A DNA stretch of 64,000 nt from Streptomyces glomeratus (GCF_021462825.1 NZ_JAKEEB010000001.1:62001-126000); one strand, 5' to 3'; numbered from the stretch's first letter, positions 53,277 through 62,103 are shown. Translations and numbers: made by a program. The notes: generated by a model not told the origin, from the sequence alone.

Positions 53277-54158
53277 ATGAGTGAGCAGTCCTCCCGAGCC
53301 GCGGCCCGCGCCGACCAGTACATCCTCACCCTCTCGTGCCCGGACAAGCAGGGCATCGTGCACGCCGTGTCGAGCTATCTCTTCATGACCGGCTGCAACA
53401 TCGTGGACAGCCAGCAGTTCGGAGACCACGACACAGGACTGTTCTTCATGCGGGTCCACTTCTCGGCGGAGGCGCCGGTCACCGTGGACAAGCTGCGCGC
53501 GAGCTTCGCGGCGATCGGCGACTCCTTCCAGATGGACTGGCAGATCAACCGGGCCGACGAGAAGATGCGCGTCATCCTGATGGTCAGCAAGTTCGGCCAC
53601 TGCCTGAACGACCTGCTCTTCCGCGCCCGGACCGGCGCGCTGCCCGTCGAGATAGCGGCCGTCGTGTCCAACCACACCGACTTCGCCGAGTTGGTGGGCT
53701 CGTACAACATTCCCTTCCACCACGTACCTGTGACGAAGGACACCAAGCACGAGGCCGAGGCGCGGCTGCTCGAGCTGGTCCGCGAGGGCGACGTCGAGCT
53801 GGTGGTCCTGGCCCGCTATATGCAGGTGCTCTCGGACGACCTGTGCAAGCAGCTCAGCGGCCGGATCATCAACATCCACCACTCGTTCCTGCCGAGCTTC
53901 AAGGGCGCGAAGCCGTACCACCAGGCCCACACGCGCGGGGTCAAGCTGATCGGTGCCACCGCGCACTACGTCACGGCCGACCTCGACGAGGGCCCGATCA
54001 TCGAGCAGGAGGTCGAGCGGGTCGGGCACGATGTGACACCGGACCAGCTGGTGGCGGTCGGGCGCGACGTGGAGTGCCAGGCGCTGGCGCGCGCGGTCAA
54101 GTGGCACGCCGAGCGCCGGATCCTGCTGAACGGCCGGCGCACGGTGGTGTTCGCGTAG
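53277..54158 (+). CDS. purU: Formyltetrahydrofolate deformylase
   Basis: The product is 293 residues from ATG. An N-terminal ACT domain (about 14-95; C-P-D-K-Q-G-I-V-H-A-V-S) is followed by the formyltransferase fold with catalytic H and D in I-N-I-H-H-S-F-L-P-S-F-K-G-A and D-L-D-E-G-P-I-I-E-Q, and V-S-N-H-T-D in between. It hydrolyses 10-formyl-THF to formate and THF, feeding formate for purine synthesis. Its stop is 9 bases from the end of the convergent anti-sigma gene. Confidence 0.95.
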   Translation: MSEQSSRAAARADQYILTLSCPDKQGIVHAVSSYLFMTGCNIVDSQQFGDHDTGLFFMRVHFSAEAPVTVDKLRASFAAIGDSFQMDWQINRADEKMRVILMVSKFGHCLNDLLFRARTGALPVEIAAVVSNHTDFAELVGSYNIPFHHVPVTKDTKHEAEARLLELVREGDVELVVLARYMQVLSDDLCKQLSGRIINIHHSFLPSFKGAKPYHQAHTRGVKLIGATAHYVTADLDEGPIIEQEVERVGHDVTPDQLVAVGRDVECQALARAVKWHAERRILLNGRRTVVFA

Positions 54159-54167
54159 GGCCCGGGT

Positions 54168-55334
54168 CTACATCCGGCTCAGGGACGCGGCCGCGAACAG
54201 CACGTCCCTGATCGCCTCCCGGTCGCCGAGCTGCCCCGCGGCCGCCTCCTCGGGCGGCACATGACCGGCGGCCAGCCGGCAGAACTCCGCTCCGTCGAGC
54301 GCGACATGCGCCACCTCGCCCTCGGCGGAGGCGACCGCGCCGTGGGGGTCCCCCCACTCGAGCGAGGCCGAGAGCGCGGGAGCGTCGAGGGCGATCAGCC
54401 ACTCGCCGCCGCCCGAACCCTCGATCTCCAGCCGCAGGCTGCGCCCCGGCTTCCCCGCCGGAACCAGGTGCCGGGCGCGGGCGGGCGAGGCCAGCCCGGC
54501 TCGCCGCCGTGCCGCGAGCACGGCGGGCAGCAACCGCGCCGCCAGGTCGATCATCCGGTTCAGATGGCGCGGCGCGGGCGGCTCGTACGGATAGTCGACG
54601 GCGCCCGCGATGTCCTCCGCGTGCACCCAGCACTCGAAGGCCCGGTCCAGCATCGCGTCGTGCAGCGGCAGCTCGAACCCGCCGTACGGCACCGAGAGCT
54701 TCCCGGCCCCGCCGGTGAACGAGACCGTCCGCACCAGTTGGTGACTCTGCTCGCGCCAGGGAACGCGCACGGACCGGGTCGGCGGGAAGTGGGAGTCGCG
54801 CCAGTACGCCTCCGTGCGTCCTCGCGGCGTGGCGGACCCGGCGGCTCTGCCCGCGAGCGGGTCGTCGAGCCCCAGCGCCACCGCGACCAGCCCGTCCACG
54901 GCGAGCAGATGCGCGATCACCCCGGCCACGGTCGTACGGCGACTCGCCGGCCGTCTCCCGTCGAACCACCGCAGCCGTACGGGCGCGTGCCACTCGGCGT
55001 CGCCTATGTCCTGGAGCAGGGGGGCGTCCAGGCGCGCGGCCTCCGCGTCGTACGGAGCGGCCCAGTCCGGCAGCGGGACACGGGGCGGGCGCCGGTCCAG
55101 GCAGCTCTCCAGAACCCGGGTGCGCAGGGCCGGATCCAGGTCCAGGCTCTCCGGGCGCTGCAACAGCCCCACGGCCTCGCGCAGCCGCCGCGCCTCGTCG
55201 GCGCACGGGCCGCAGCCTCCGAGGTGCACCTCCACGGCCGCGGTCTCCTCCGCCGAACAGGCGGCGAGTGCCCAGGCCCCGAGCAGCGACTTCAGCACCC
55301 GGTGCTCGAGCACGGGCGGATCCTGGGACGTCAC
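54168..55334 (-). CDS. Zinc-finger anti-sigma factor fused to maleylpyruvate-isomerase-like domain
   Basis: The product is 388 residues from GTG, overlapping the sigma-factor stop by 4 bases. Residues about 18-55 hold the anti-sigma HxxxCxxC motif (His37, Cys41, Cys44). Residues about 100-245 resemble the mycothiol-dependent maleylpyruvate isomerase N-terminal bundle (T-T-V-A-G-V-I-A-H-L-L-A-V-D-G). It binds the co-encoded ECF sigma factor; the isomerase-like part could link release to a thiol or metal signal. Confidence 0.85.
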   Translation of the reverse strand: MTSQDPPVLEHRVLKSLLGAWALAACSAEETAAVEVHLGGCGPCADEARRLREAVGLLQRPESLDLDPALRTRVLESCLDRRPPRVPLPDWAAPYDAEAARLDAPLLQDIGDAEWHAPVRLRWFDGRRPASRRTTVAGVIAHLLAVDGLVAVALGLDDPLAGRAAGSATPRGRTEAYWRDSHFPPTRSVRVPWREQSHQLVRTVSFTGGAGKLSVPYGGFELPLHDAMLDRAFECWVHAEDIAGAVDYPYEPPAPRHLNRMIDLAARLLPAVLAARRRAGLASPARARHLVPAGKPGRSLRLEIEGSGGGEWLIALDAPALSASLEWGDPHGAVASAEGEVAHVALDGAEFCRLAAGHVPPEEAAAGQLGDREAIRDVLFAAASLSRM

Positions 55335-55918
55335 GCGGCCCCCGGTTCGTCAGGGGCGGCGTCAGGCTCCGAGGGGTCCGTGTCGTAGGCCGTGGACAGC
55401 AGCTGGAGGCCGAGGCGGAGACGGCGGCGGGCCTCGTCCTCCGTGATGCCGAGGTCGGTGGCCGTCTGGCGGTAGTCCCGGCGCTGGAAGTAGGCCCGTT
55501 CCAGGGCGGCGCGCAGCGGTGCCGGCATCGAGGTGACGATGTAGTCCGCGCGGGCCGTGACCGAGGCGTGGCGCACCTTGTGCTCCAGTTCCTCGGGGGT
55601 GCCCCGGGCGTCCCGGGCGAGCGCGGCGGTCTCGGTGGCGCGCAGCCGCTGCACGGCGAGCCGATGGGTCAGCATGGCGACCCAGGAACGCAGGGGACCC
55701 TGCTTCGGGTCGTACGCCTCGGGGTTCTGCCAGACGTGGGCGAACACCTCCCGCGTGATGCCGTCGGCCGCTTCCTCGTCGCCGAGCACGCGGTGGGCGA
55801 GGCCGTGCACGAGCGAGGCGAACCGGTCGTAGCACTCGCCGAGCGCGGCCGCCTCGCCGTGGGTGAGCCGCTGCTGCATCCTGCGGTCCCACCGGGGCGG
55901 TGCGTCCTCCTTCGCCAT
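55331..55918 (-). CDS. ECF-type RNA polymerase sigma factor
   Basis: The product is 195 residues from ATG with GGAGGAGGGG upstream; an upstream GTG (55999) would add 27 residues without conservation. Region 2 (L-G-E-C-Y-D-R-F-A-S-L-V, E-E-A-A-D-G-I-T-R-E-V-F, W-V-A-M-L-T-H-R-L-A-V-Q) and region 4 (Y-F-Q-R-R-D-Y-R-Q-T-A-T-D-L-G-I) are recognisable. Downstream, in 4-base overlap, is its anti-sigma gene. Target promoters are unknown. Confidence 0.88.
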   Translation of the reverse strand: MAKEDAPPRWDRRMQQRLTHGEAAALGECYDRFASLVHGLAHRVLGDEEAADGITREVFAHVWQNPEAYDPKQGPLRSWVAMLTHRLAVQRLRATETAALARDARGTPEELEHKVRHASVTARADYIVTSMPAPLRAALERAYFQRRDYRQTATDLGITEDEARRRLRLGLQLLSTAYDTDPSEPDAAPDEPGAA

Positions 55919-56236
55919 GCGGCCCCTCCTCCCCGTTCCCGCCCGGCGCCCCGGTCCGGCCCAGCCTGTGGCCCCTGCCTCCTCGAATGTAGTCGGCACG
56001 TCGGACAGTGCACGCCCCTTTGCGGCAATGTGCGCCCCTTGGCGCGCCGCAGGTGATAGAGGGAACCGCGCGGGGACCGGAGCTTCGGACGGCGACTCCC
56101 ATCGACGGCCCCCGATCGGGAATGACCGGACCGGATCGTTACCGACCGAATTGGCTCATCTACCCCGCGCTTTCGATCGATAGTTCCGTGTTTCATGGAG
56201 AGGCGTTGGGGCAGCCACGCTGAAGGAAGCGTAGGG
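55919..56236. other. Divergent intergenic region, sigma factor / STAS protein
   Basis: These 318 bases must contain both promoters. I note two related blocks around 56009-56046 (GTGCACGCCCCTTTGCG, TGTGCGCCCCTTGGCG) and the palindromic TCGATCGA near 56168-56175. No coding potential. Confidence 0.4.
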
Positions 56237-56656
56237 ATGGCTTCCGTTTTGTCGGGACGCAAGCGAGCGGGAGGCGTGGCGGTGACGCTCAAGGTGACCT
56301 ACGGGGAGCGCGGTGAGTGGGCCGTGCTCCATGTCGCGGGCGAATTGGACCTGGTGACCTCCCCGGTGCTGCGCCAGCGGGTGCACGACGCCGTGGCGGA
56401 CGGCCGCCACCGCGTCGTCCTCGACCTGTCGGAGGTCGTCTTCTGCGACTCCAGCGGCGTCGGCGTGCTCATCGCCACCCGCCGGCTGATCCGCTCCTGC
56501 CGCGGCGGGCTCAGACTGATCCTGCCCGGACGCAGCGCGGTGGAAGGATCCCACGTCAACCGTGTCCTCGCCGCCCTGGGGGTGCGCCGTCTCTTCGAGG
56601 TCTACGCGGATGTCGTCTCGGCCACCGACGAGGAGTCACGCCCTCTCTCCGCCTAA
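56237..56656 (+). CDS. STAS-domain anti-sigma-factor antagonist
   Basis: The product is 139 residues from ATG (GAAGGAAG upstream); GTG 56282 with GGGAGGC upstream would give a shorter form closer to the usual length. W-A-V-L-H-V-A-G-E-L-D-L-V-T-S is the STAS start and C-D-S-S-G-V-G holds the phosphorylated Ser. It would bind a HATPase-type anti-sigma kinase; the HATPase at 61612 is not adjacent. Confidence 0.88.
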   Translation: MASVLSGRKRAGGVAVTLKVTYGERGEWAVLHVAGELDLVTSPVLRQRVHDAVADGRHRVVLDLSEVVFCDSSGVGVLIATRRLIRSCRGGLRLILPGRSAVEGSHVNRVLAALGVRRLFEVYADVVSATDEESRPLSA

Positions 56657-56713
56657 GCCCTTGCGCTCCCCGCGTGAGCCCTTGCGCCCCCCCGCTTTCA
56701 GTCCTTGCGCCCA
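56656..56713 (+). repeat. Three direct repeats between STAS and EF-hand genes
   Basis: AGCCCTTGCGCTCC (56656-56669), AGCCCTTGCGCCCC (56677-56690) and AGTCCTTGCGCCCA (56700-56713) are spaced 21 and 23 bases start to start, near two turns of the helix. The first one overlaps the STAS stop codon. Confidence 0.6.
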
Positions 56714-56895
56714 CGCGCGACGGCGCGCCCGGCGCAACCGGGTCAACGGAACGTCGCAGGACAGCCACACTGTTGTCCCAGAATTCCTGCGGTCTTGGTA
56801 CAAGCGTCGTTTTCCGTCTCCCCGCACGCCTGCGGCATCGTACGCTCCGTGCCAGACGCACCACCCGACCTCATGTAAGGCGGCCCGAGAACACC

Positions 56896-57408
56896 ATGGT
56901 CAGCACCGAGTACGAGCGCAGGATCGCCGCCCGGTTCGCCACCTTCGACCAGGACGGCAACGGCTATATCGACCGCGAGGACTTCAGCGCGGCCGCCAAG
57001 TCCGTCCTCACCGAGTTCGGCACCGCTGCCAGATCCGAGCACGGTCAGGCCCTGTACGCCGGGGGTGAGGCGTTCTGGCAGGGCATGGCCGGCATAGCGG
57101 ACCGGGACGGCGACCAGCGCATCACCCGTGAGGAGTTCGTGGGCAGCGCGGTCAAGCGGCTGCGCGACAACCCCGAGCGGTTCGCGGAGATCGCCCGCCC
57201 CTTCCTGCACGCGGCGCTCGCCGTCGCGGACGGTGACCACGACGGCCGGGCCACCGTGCAGGAGACCGTGCGTGTCCTCAGGGCGCTCGGGGTGGGCGAG
57301 GACATCGCCCGTGCGGCCGCCGAGGCGCTCGACGCGGACGGTGACGGCAAGGTCGGGGAGACGGAGATCGTGGCGGCGTTCGCGCGCTACTTCACCGTGC
57401 CGGAGTAG
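56896..57408 (+). CDS. cabD: Four-EF-hand calcium-binding protein (calmodulin/calerythrin-like)
   Basis: The product is 170 residues from ATG. Four loops: D18-D29 (D-Q-D-G-N-G-Y-I-D-R-E-D), D69-E80 (D-R-D-G-D-Q-R-I-T-R-E-E), D112-E123 (D-G-D-H-D-G-R-A-T-V-Q-E) and D146-E157 (D-A-D-G-D-G-K-V-G-E-T-E). Loop 1 ends in Asp. Length and arrangement equal streptomycete Cab proteins; position suggests CabD of S. coelicolor (recall). A calcium buffer or sensor in the cytosol. The 3' end overlaps the convergent acyl-CoA synthetase gene by 22 bases. Confidence 0.88.
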   Translation: MVSTEYERRIAARFATFDQDGNGYIDREDFSAAAKSVLTEFGTAARSEHGQALYAGGEAFWQGMAGIADRDGDQRITREEFVGSAVKRLRDNPERFAEIARPFLHAALAVADGDHDGRATVQETVRVLRALGVGEDIARAAAEALDADGDGKVGETEIVAAFARYFTVPE

Positions 57409-58901
57409 CGCTCCCGCAGCTTGTGCTTGAGCACCTTCCGCAGGGTGTCGTTCCGTGGAAGGGCGTCCACCACCTCGAGCCGCTCCGGCAGCTTGTGCAC
57501 GGACAGCCCTTCGGCGCGCAGATAGGAGACGACCGTGCCCAAGGTCAACTCGGGTGCGCCGGGCTGACGTTCCACCACCGCGCAGACACGCTCGCCACAC
57601 TCCTCGTCGGGCAGGCCGATCACCGCCACGTCCCGCACCGCGTGGTGCCCGTGCAGCAGGTCCTCGATCTCCCTGGCCGAGATGTTCTCGCCCTTGCGGA
57701 TGATGACGTCCTTCAGGCGCCCGGTCAGCACCAGATGACCGCTGTCGGTCAGGTGCCCGAGGTCGCCGGTGGCGAAGAACCCCTCCTCGTCGAAGGCCTC
57801 CGCCGTCCGGGCCGGGTCCAGATACCCCTGGCAGACGGCTTCTCCCCGTAGGCGTACCTCGCCGTCGACGATCCGTATCTCCATCCCCTCGGGCGGCCGT
57901 CCCTCCGTCGTCGCCAGGTTGGTGGCCGAGTCGTCCGGCCGCCCCATGGTGATCATGGGCGCCTCGGTCATGCCGTACCCGTGGGCGAGCTGCACCCCCA
58001 TCTCGCGCACGACGCTGTGGTAGAGCTCGGGCGGCTTGGGTGCCCCTCCGCCCGCCAGCAGCCGCAGTGTCGGGATGAGCGGGACCCCCGGCTGTTTGCG
58101 CTGCTCGGCGAGGAACATGGAGTAGAAGGCGGTGGATCCGCCGGCCACCGTCACCCCGTGCCTGCGGTAGCCCTCCAGCGCCTCCGGCAGCGCGAACCGC
58201 TCGAACATCACCGCCGGGAAGCCGTACAGCAGCAGCATCACCGTGTAGTCGGGTCCGCCGATGTGCGCGTACGGGAAGGCGATCGAGCCCACGTCGCGCT
58301 CGGACAGGCGCAGTGCGTGTGCGAGGCAGGACCCGCCCGCGATGAGCGAACGGTCCGTGTGCAGCACCCCCTTGGGGTCGGAGGTCGTCCCGGAGGTCCA
58401 GTAGATCCAGCGGACCGAGGTGCCGTCGGCGGGCGGGGGAGGCAGCACGGACGGGTCCCCGTCGGGCAGGTCCTCGCCGTCGTACGCCCGGAAGACGCCC
58501 CGTGCGCCGAGCCGCCGCGCCATCGCCGTGTGGTCGAACCCCCGCCAGGTGCCCGGCACCGCGAAGAACTCCGCGCCCGCCCGGTGGAGCGCGAAGCCGA
58601 CCTCACGTTCGCGGTGGAGGGGGATGACCGGCGTCTGGACGGCCCCGAGGCGGGCCAGCGCGAAGGACAGCAGGGCCGTCTCGATCCGGGTGGGCAGCTG
58701 CCAGGCGACCACCGTGCCCGGGCGTACGCCCATGCCGTACAGCCCGGCGGCCACCCGCTCGGCCCGCTCGCACAGCTCGCCGAAGCTCAGGGAGCGGTCG
58801 TCCTGGAGCAGGACGGGCCGGTCGGGGGTGAGGGCGGCACGCCGGGCGGCCAGTTCCCACAGTGTCCGGGAGGTGCCCAGCGCGTGCGCGGTGTCGTTCA
58901 C
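57387..58901 (-). CDS. Acyl-CoA synthetase (AMP-forming, FadD-type)
   Basis: The product is 504 residues from GTG with GGAGGGGG upstream. ANL-superfamily motifs: Y-W-T-S-G-T-T-S-D-P-K-G-V (AMP-binding P-loop), Y-G-M-T-E-A-P and G-D-L-G-H-L, with the C-terminal Lys region L-P-R-N-D-T-L-R-K-V-L-K. It activates a carboxylic acid to its CoA thioester. The operator-like site at 58918 is just upstream and the acyl-CoA dehydrogenase operon is divergent, so it supplies their substrate. Confidence 0.9.
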   Translation of the reverse strand: MNDTAHALGTSRTLWELAARRAALTPDRPVLLQDDRSLSFGELCERAERVAAGLYGMGVRPGTVVAWQLPTRIETALLSFALARLGAVQTPVIPLHREREVGFALHRAGAEFFAVPGTWRGFDHTAMARRLGARGVFRAYDGEDLPDGDPSVLPPPPADGTSVRWIYWTSGTTSDPKGVLHTDRSLIAGGSCLAHALRLSERDVGSIAFPYAHIGGPDYTVMLLLYGFPAVMFERFALPEALEGYRRHGVTVAGGSTAFYSMFLAEQRKQPGVPLIPTLRLLAGGGAPKPPELYHSVVREMGVQLAHGYGMTEAPMITMGRPDDSATNLATTEGRPPEGMEIRIVDGEVRLRGEAVCQGYLDPARTAEAFDEEGFFATGDLGHLTDSGHLVLTGRLKDVIIRKGENISAREIEDLLHGHHAVRDVAVIGLPDEECGERVCAVVERQPGAPELTLGTVVSYLRAEGLSVHKLPERLEVVDALPRNDTLRKVLKHKLRERYSGTVK

Positions 58902-58917
58902 ATCGACCCCCTCCTGG

Positions 58918-58932
58918 CTGACGGTTAGTCAG
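58918..58932. promoter_or_regulatory. TetR-type palindrome, copy 1
   Basis: CTGACGGTTAGTCAG, 17 bases upstream of the synthetase GTG (minus strand). CTGAC/GTCAG arms are perfect. Confidence 0.65.
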
Positions 58933-59004
58933 ATAGTGCGCAGAGCGTAGGACCCTCCGCCTTGCCGGTCCAGGGGTGCGGAGTTAATCTGCATCCCGGT
59001 CGAT

Positions 59005-59019
59005 CTGACGAACCATCAG
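59005..59019. promoter_or_regulatory. TetR-type palindrome, copy 2
   Basis: Read on the minus strand: CTGATGGTTCGTCAG, 13 of 15 bases equal to copy 1. It lies 32 bases before the 9-codon ORF and the dehydrogenase genes. Confidence 0.65.
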
Positions 59020-59051
59020 ATAGCGCTGCGACAGGGGAGGGGCCCGTACCC

Positions 59052-59081
59052 ATGCCGAGCACGTCGGACCTGGACCGCTAG
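59052..59081 (+). CDS. 9-codon upstream ORF overlapping the dehydrogenase start
   Basis: ATG at 59052 has GGGGAGGGG about 8 bases upstream. It encodes M-P-S-T-S-D-L-D-R and its TAG (59079-59081) overlaps the GTG (59081) of the next gene. The dehydrogenase GTG itself has no good ribosome-binding site, so ribosomes probably reach it by re-initiation. Confidence 0.5.
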   Translation: MPSTSDLDR

Positions 59082-60235
59082 TGGAACTCGCCCACTCGCC
59101 CGAGGAGGAGGAGTTCCGGGCCCGGCTGCGGGCGTGGCTGGCCGAGGTGCTGCCGACCCTGCCCCCGAAGCCGTCCCCCGGCGACTGGCCCGCCCGGCGC
59201 GCCTACGACCTGGGCTGGCAGCGGATGCTGTACGACGCCGGATACGCGGGTCTGCACTGGCCCGTCGACGCGGGCGGACGGGGAGCCACCCCCACCCAGC
59301 ACCTGATCTTCCTGGAGGAGACGGAGAAGGCGGGCGCCCCCTATGTGGGGGCCAACTTCGTCGGGCTGCTGCACGCCGGACCGACGATCGCCGCCGAGGG
59401 CACCCCCGGGCAGCGGGCGCGCTGGCTGCCGCCCGTGCTGCGCGGCGAGGAGGTGTGGTGCCAGGGGTTCAGCGAACCGGACGCCGGCTCCGACCTGGCG
59501 TCGCTGCGCACGCGCGCGTGGCGGGACGGCGACACCTATGTGGTGAGCGGGTCCAAGATCTGGACCTCCCACGCCGAAGTGGCCGACTGGTGCGAGCTGC
59601 TGGTCCGTACGGATCCCTCGGCACCGAAACACCGGGGCATCACCTGGCTCGCGATGCCCATGGACGCGCCGGGCGTCACCGTACGGCCGCTGCGGACGCT
59701 CGCGGGGTCGAACGAGTTCGCCGAGGTGTTCCTCGACGAGGTGCGGGTGCCGGTGGCCAACCGGGTCGGCGCCGAGAACGACGGATGGCGCGTGACCATG
59801 GTGACGCTGTCCTTCGAACGCGGCACGGCGTTCGTCGGGGAGGTGGTGGCCTGCCGCCGCCTGCTGCGCGAGCTGGCCCGTGCGGCGTACGACAGCGGCC
59901 GCTGGGACGACGCTCCGCTCCGGCGGCGGCTGGGCCGGCTGAACGCGGAGTTCCGCGCCCTGTGGCGGCTCACGCAGTGGAATGTGAGCGAGGCGGAGAG
60001 GACCGGGGGAGTGCCGGGCGTCGGAGGCTCGGTCTTCAAGCTGAGGTACTCGCACGCCCGTCAGGAACTGTTCGACACCGCCGCCGAGGTGCTGGGCACC
60101 GGCTCCCTCGACCTCGACCACCCCTGGGTCCTCGACCGGTTGTCCTCGCTGTCCTACACGATCGCGGCGGGCACGTCGCAGATCCAGTGGAACATCGTGG
60201 CCGAACGCATTCTGGGGCTGCCGAAGGGGCGGTGA
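59081..60235 (+). CDS. Acyl-CoA dehydrogenase, large subunit-type (FadE)
   Basis: The product is 384 residues from GTG. The ACAD fold shows G-F-S-E-P-D-A-G-S-D-L-A-S-L (FAD/substrate loop) and W-N-I-V-A-E-R-I-L-G-L-P at the end, plus S-F-E-R-G-T-A-F-V-G. In this sub-branch, as in mycobacterial steroid-degrading heterodimers, the complete FAD site is made with a second subunit, encoded 7 bases downstream. It desaturates an acyl-CoA. Confidence 0.88.
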   Translation: MELAHSPEEEEFRARLRAWLAEVLPTLPPKPSPGDWPARRAYDLGWQRMLYDAGYAGLHWPVDAGGRGATPTQHLIFLEETEKAGAPYVGANFVGLLHAGPTIAAEGTPGQRARWLPPVLRGEEVWCQGFSEPDAGSDLASLRTRAWRDGDTYVVSGSKIWTSHAEVADWCELLVRTDPSAPKHRGITWLAMPMDAPGVTVRPLRTLAGSNEFAEVFLDEVRVPVANRVGAENDGWRVTMVTLSFERGTAFVGEVVACRRLLRELARAAYDSGRWDDAPLRRRLGRLNAEFRALWRLTQWNVSEAERTGGVPGVGGSVFKLRYSHARQELFDTAAEVLGTGSLDLDHPWVLDRLSSLSYTIAAGTSQIQWNIVAERILGLPKGR

Positions 60236-60242
60236 CGCACTC

Positions 60243-61133
60243 GTGCGCTTCCAACTGACCGACGAGCAGGAGGCCCTGCGGGCGGGCGTGCGCGCACTGC
60301 TGGCGCGCCGCTTCGGCCCGGACGCGCTGCGGGCGGCCGTCGGGCGGCCCGGTGTGCTGGACCGCGCGCTCTGGCGCGAGCTGGGCGCGGCGGGCCTGTT
60401 CGCGCTGCGGCTGCCGGAGGCGGAGGGCGGGGCCGGAGGGGGGCTGCCCGAGGCGGTCCTGGCCTTCGAGGAGGCGGGCCGGGCCCTGCTGCCGGGTCCG
60501 CTGGTGGCCACGCACCTGGCGGCGGGCGAGGTGGCGGGCGCGGCGAGCGGCGAGACGGTGGTCACGGACGTGTCGGGCGGCCTGGTGGAGTGGCTGGCGC
60601 AGGCGGATGTCGTACGGGGGGACGCGAGCGGCGCCGTACCGGTCCGCTCGGTGGATCCGCTGACGCCCCTGCACCGGGCGGCGAAGGCGGCCCGGGGCGC
60701 GACCCCCGCCCCGGATCCGGTGGCCGTCCTTCTCACCGCCGCCGAGCAGCTGGGCGGCGCCGCGCGGACCTGCGAGCTGGCGGTGGCGTACGCACGGACC
60801 CGGGAGCAGTTCGGACGGCCCATCGGTGCCTTCCAGGCGGTCAAGCATCTGTGTGCGCAGAGCCTGGTGCGGGTGGAGACGGCCCGGGCGGCGGTGTACG
60901 CCGCCGCGGTCACCGCCGATCGCCTCGACATCGCCACGGCCCGTCTGCTCGCCGACGAGGCGGCCGTCCGCGGGGCCCGCGACTGCCTCCAGGTGCACGG
61001 CGGGATGGGCTTCACCTGGGAGTCCGAGGTGCATCTCTTCCTGAAGCGGGCCTGGGTGCGGACCCACCGTGCGGGGCTGAACACGTACGGTGATGACACG
61101 CTTGCGGAGGATCTTCTGTCCGGAACGGCCTAA
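60243..61133 (+). CDS. Acyl-CoA dehydrogenase, short partner subunit
   Basis: The product is 296 residues from GTG, about 80 shorter than a standard ACAD: the middle beta-domain is largely missing. The C-terminal four-helix part is complete (Y-A-R-T-R-E-Q-F-G-R-P-I-G-A-F-Q-A-V-K-H and V-H-G-G-M-G-F-T-W-E-S-E). Size and position next to the full-length dehydrogenase indicate the second subunit of a heteromeric enzyme. Confidence 0.88.
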   Translation: MRFQLTDEQEALRAGVRALLARRFGPDALRAAVGRPGVLDRALWRELGAAGLFALRLPEAEGGAGGGLPEAVLAFEEAGRALLPGPLVATHLAAGEVAGAASGETVVTDVSGGLVEWLAQADVVRGDASGAVPVRSVDPLTPLHRAAKAARGATPAPDPVAVLLTAAEQLGGAARTCELAVAYARTREQFGRPIGAFQAVKHLCAQSLVRVETARAAVYAAAVTADRLDIATARLLADEAAVRGARDCLQVHGGMGFTWESEVHLFLKRAWVRTHRAGLNTYGDDTLAEDLLSGTA

Positions 61134-61611
61134 GGGGCTCTGTTCAGGCATTCTTCGGGATGTGCCGTCGTGGGTGTCGCGGATTGTGGCAATCCGTAAT
61201 CACAGAGCGTTGATATCGGGTTGTGTCCTATGCGTGACTTGTCACGGGCTGGAGTCGGCGCGGGGCTCCGGTACCTTGTGTGAAATGCGAGTGGTCCCGA
61301 GCATGAGCCATACCGGCGCGGCCCCTGTGGCGGCGCCGGATCCGGCGATGCGTGCCGCTCGCGGGGCGGTGCGGACCCTCGCACCTGCCTGTTCGACTCC
61401 CCATGGCAAGCGTCGCACAGTATGCCGTACGCGTACTCCTTCGCGCTGGAATATGCCCGAAGCGCTTGTTGGGGTGACTGTACGTCAACCATGCTGTCGT
61501 GCAAGGGAATCACGGTCCGTGATCCTGGTTCCTGCCATGCAGACGATGACCACGATCGTGGCGCTCGTGAGGCGCGAGGCGATGTGTCCGCCGGTTCGGA
61601 TGGTGTGAGCG
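61134..61611. other. Gene-free leader region before the HATPase gene
   Basis: These 478 bases have lower G+C than neighbours. An ORF on each strand (61090-61608 and 61130-61513) has unusual Ser/Arg/Cys-rich composition and no recognisable domain. It probably holds a promoter and a long leader. Confidence 0.4.
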
Positions 61612-62103
61612 GTGCAGGTGCTTCAAGTGCAGCTGGAGGTCCGGCCCGACCCCGCGGAGGTGGGGCGAGCGCGCAGGTGGGCCCGCTCCCGGCTCGCCGG
61701 GTCGGGGATAGGCGCGGACGAGCCGCTGGCCGAGACCTTGATCCTGCTCGTCTCCGAACTGGTCACCAACGCCGTGGTGCACACCGGCTGCCCGGCCGTG
61801 CTGCGCCTGCTGCTGACGGGTGTCCGGGACGACTCCTCGGGTGCCCCGGCCGGCACCGTCCGTCTCGAGGTGGCCGACACCAGCGCCCGCCCACCCGTCC
61901 CGCGGCACGCCCGGGGTGACGAGACCGGGGGCCGCGGCCTGGAACTTGTCGACGGGCTCGCCGACCGTTGGGGCTGGGACCCGGAGGGCCCGGGCAAGCG
62001 CATCTGGTGCGAGGTGGACCGCTGTACCGCGGGAGTCGGCCGCCGGATCACGGCATGCACGGCGGAGTCGGCGCTCGCCGACCTCGCCTGCGGTGCGGTC
62101 TAG
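61612..62103 (+). CDS. HATPase_c (RsbW-like) ATP-binding regulator
   Basis: The product is 163 residues from GTG. The Bergerat ATP-binding fold is visible: S-E-L-V-T-N-A-V-V-H-T (N box), E-V-A-D-T-S-A (G1), G-G-R-G-L-E-L-V-D-G-L (G2) and a final strand W-C-E-V. It resembles the numerous streptomycete anti-sigma kinases that phosphorylate STAS proteins. It has no neighbouring partner gene here. Confidence 0.85.
   Translation: MQVLQVQLEVRPDPAEVGRARRWARSRLAGSGIGADEPLAETLILLVSELVTNAVVHTGCPAVLRLLLTGVRDDSSGAPAGTVRLEVADTSARPPVPRHARGDETGGRGLELVDGLADRWGWDPEGPGKRIWCEVDRCTAGVGRRITACTAESALADLACGAV

Noticed and set aside
61090..61608. 172-codon plus-strand ORF before the HATPase gene
   Set aside because: Begins inside the dehydrogenase gene and has atypical amino-acid composition; more likely a leader region.
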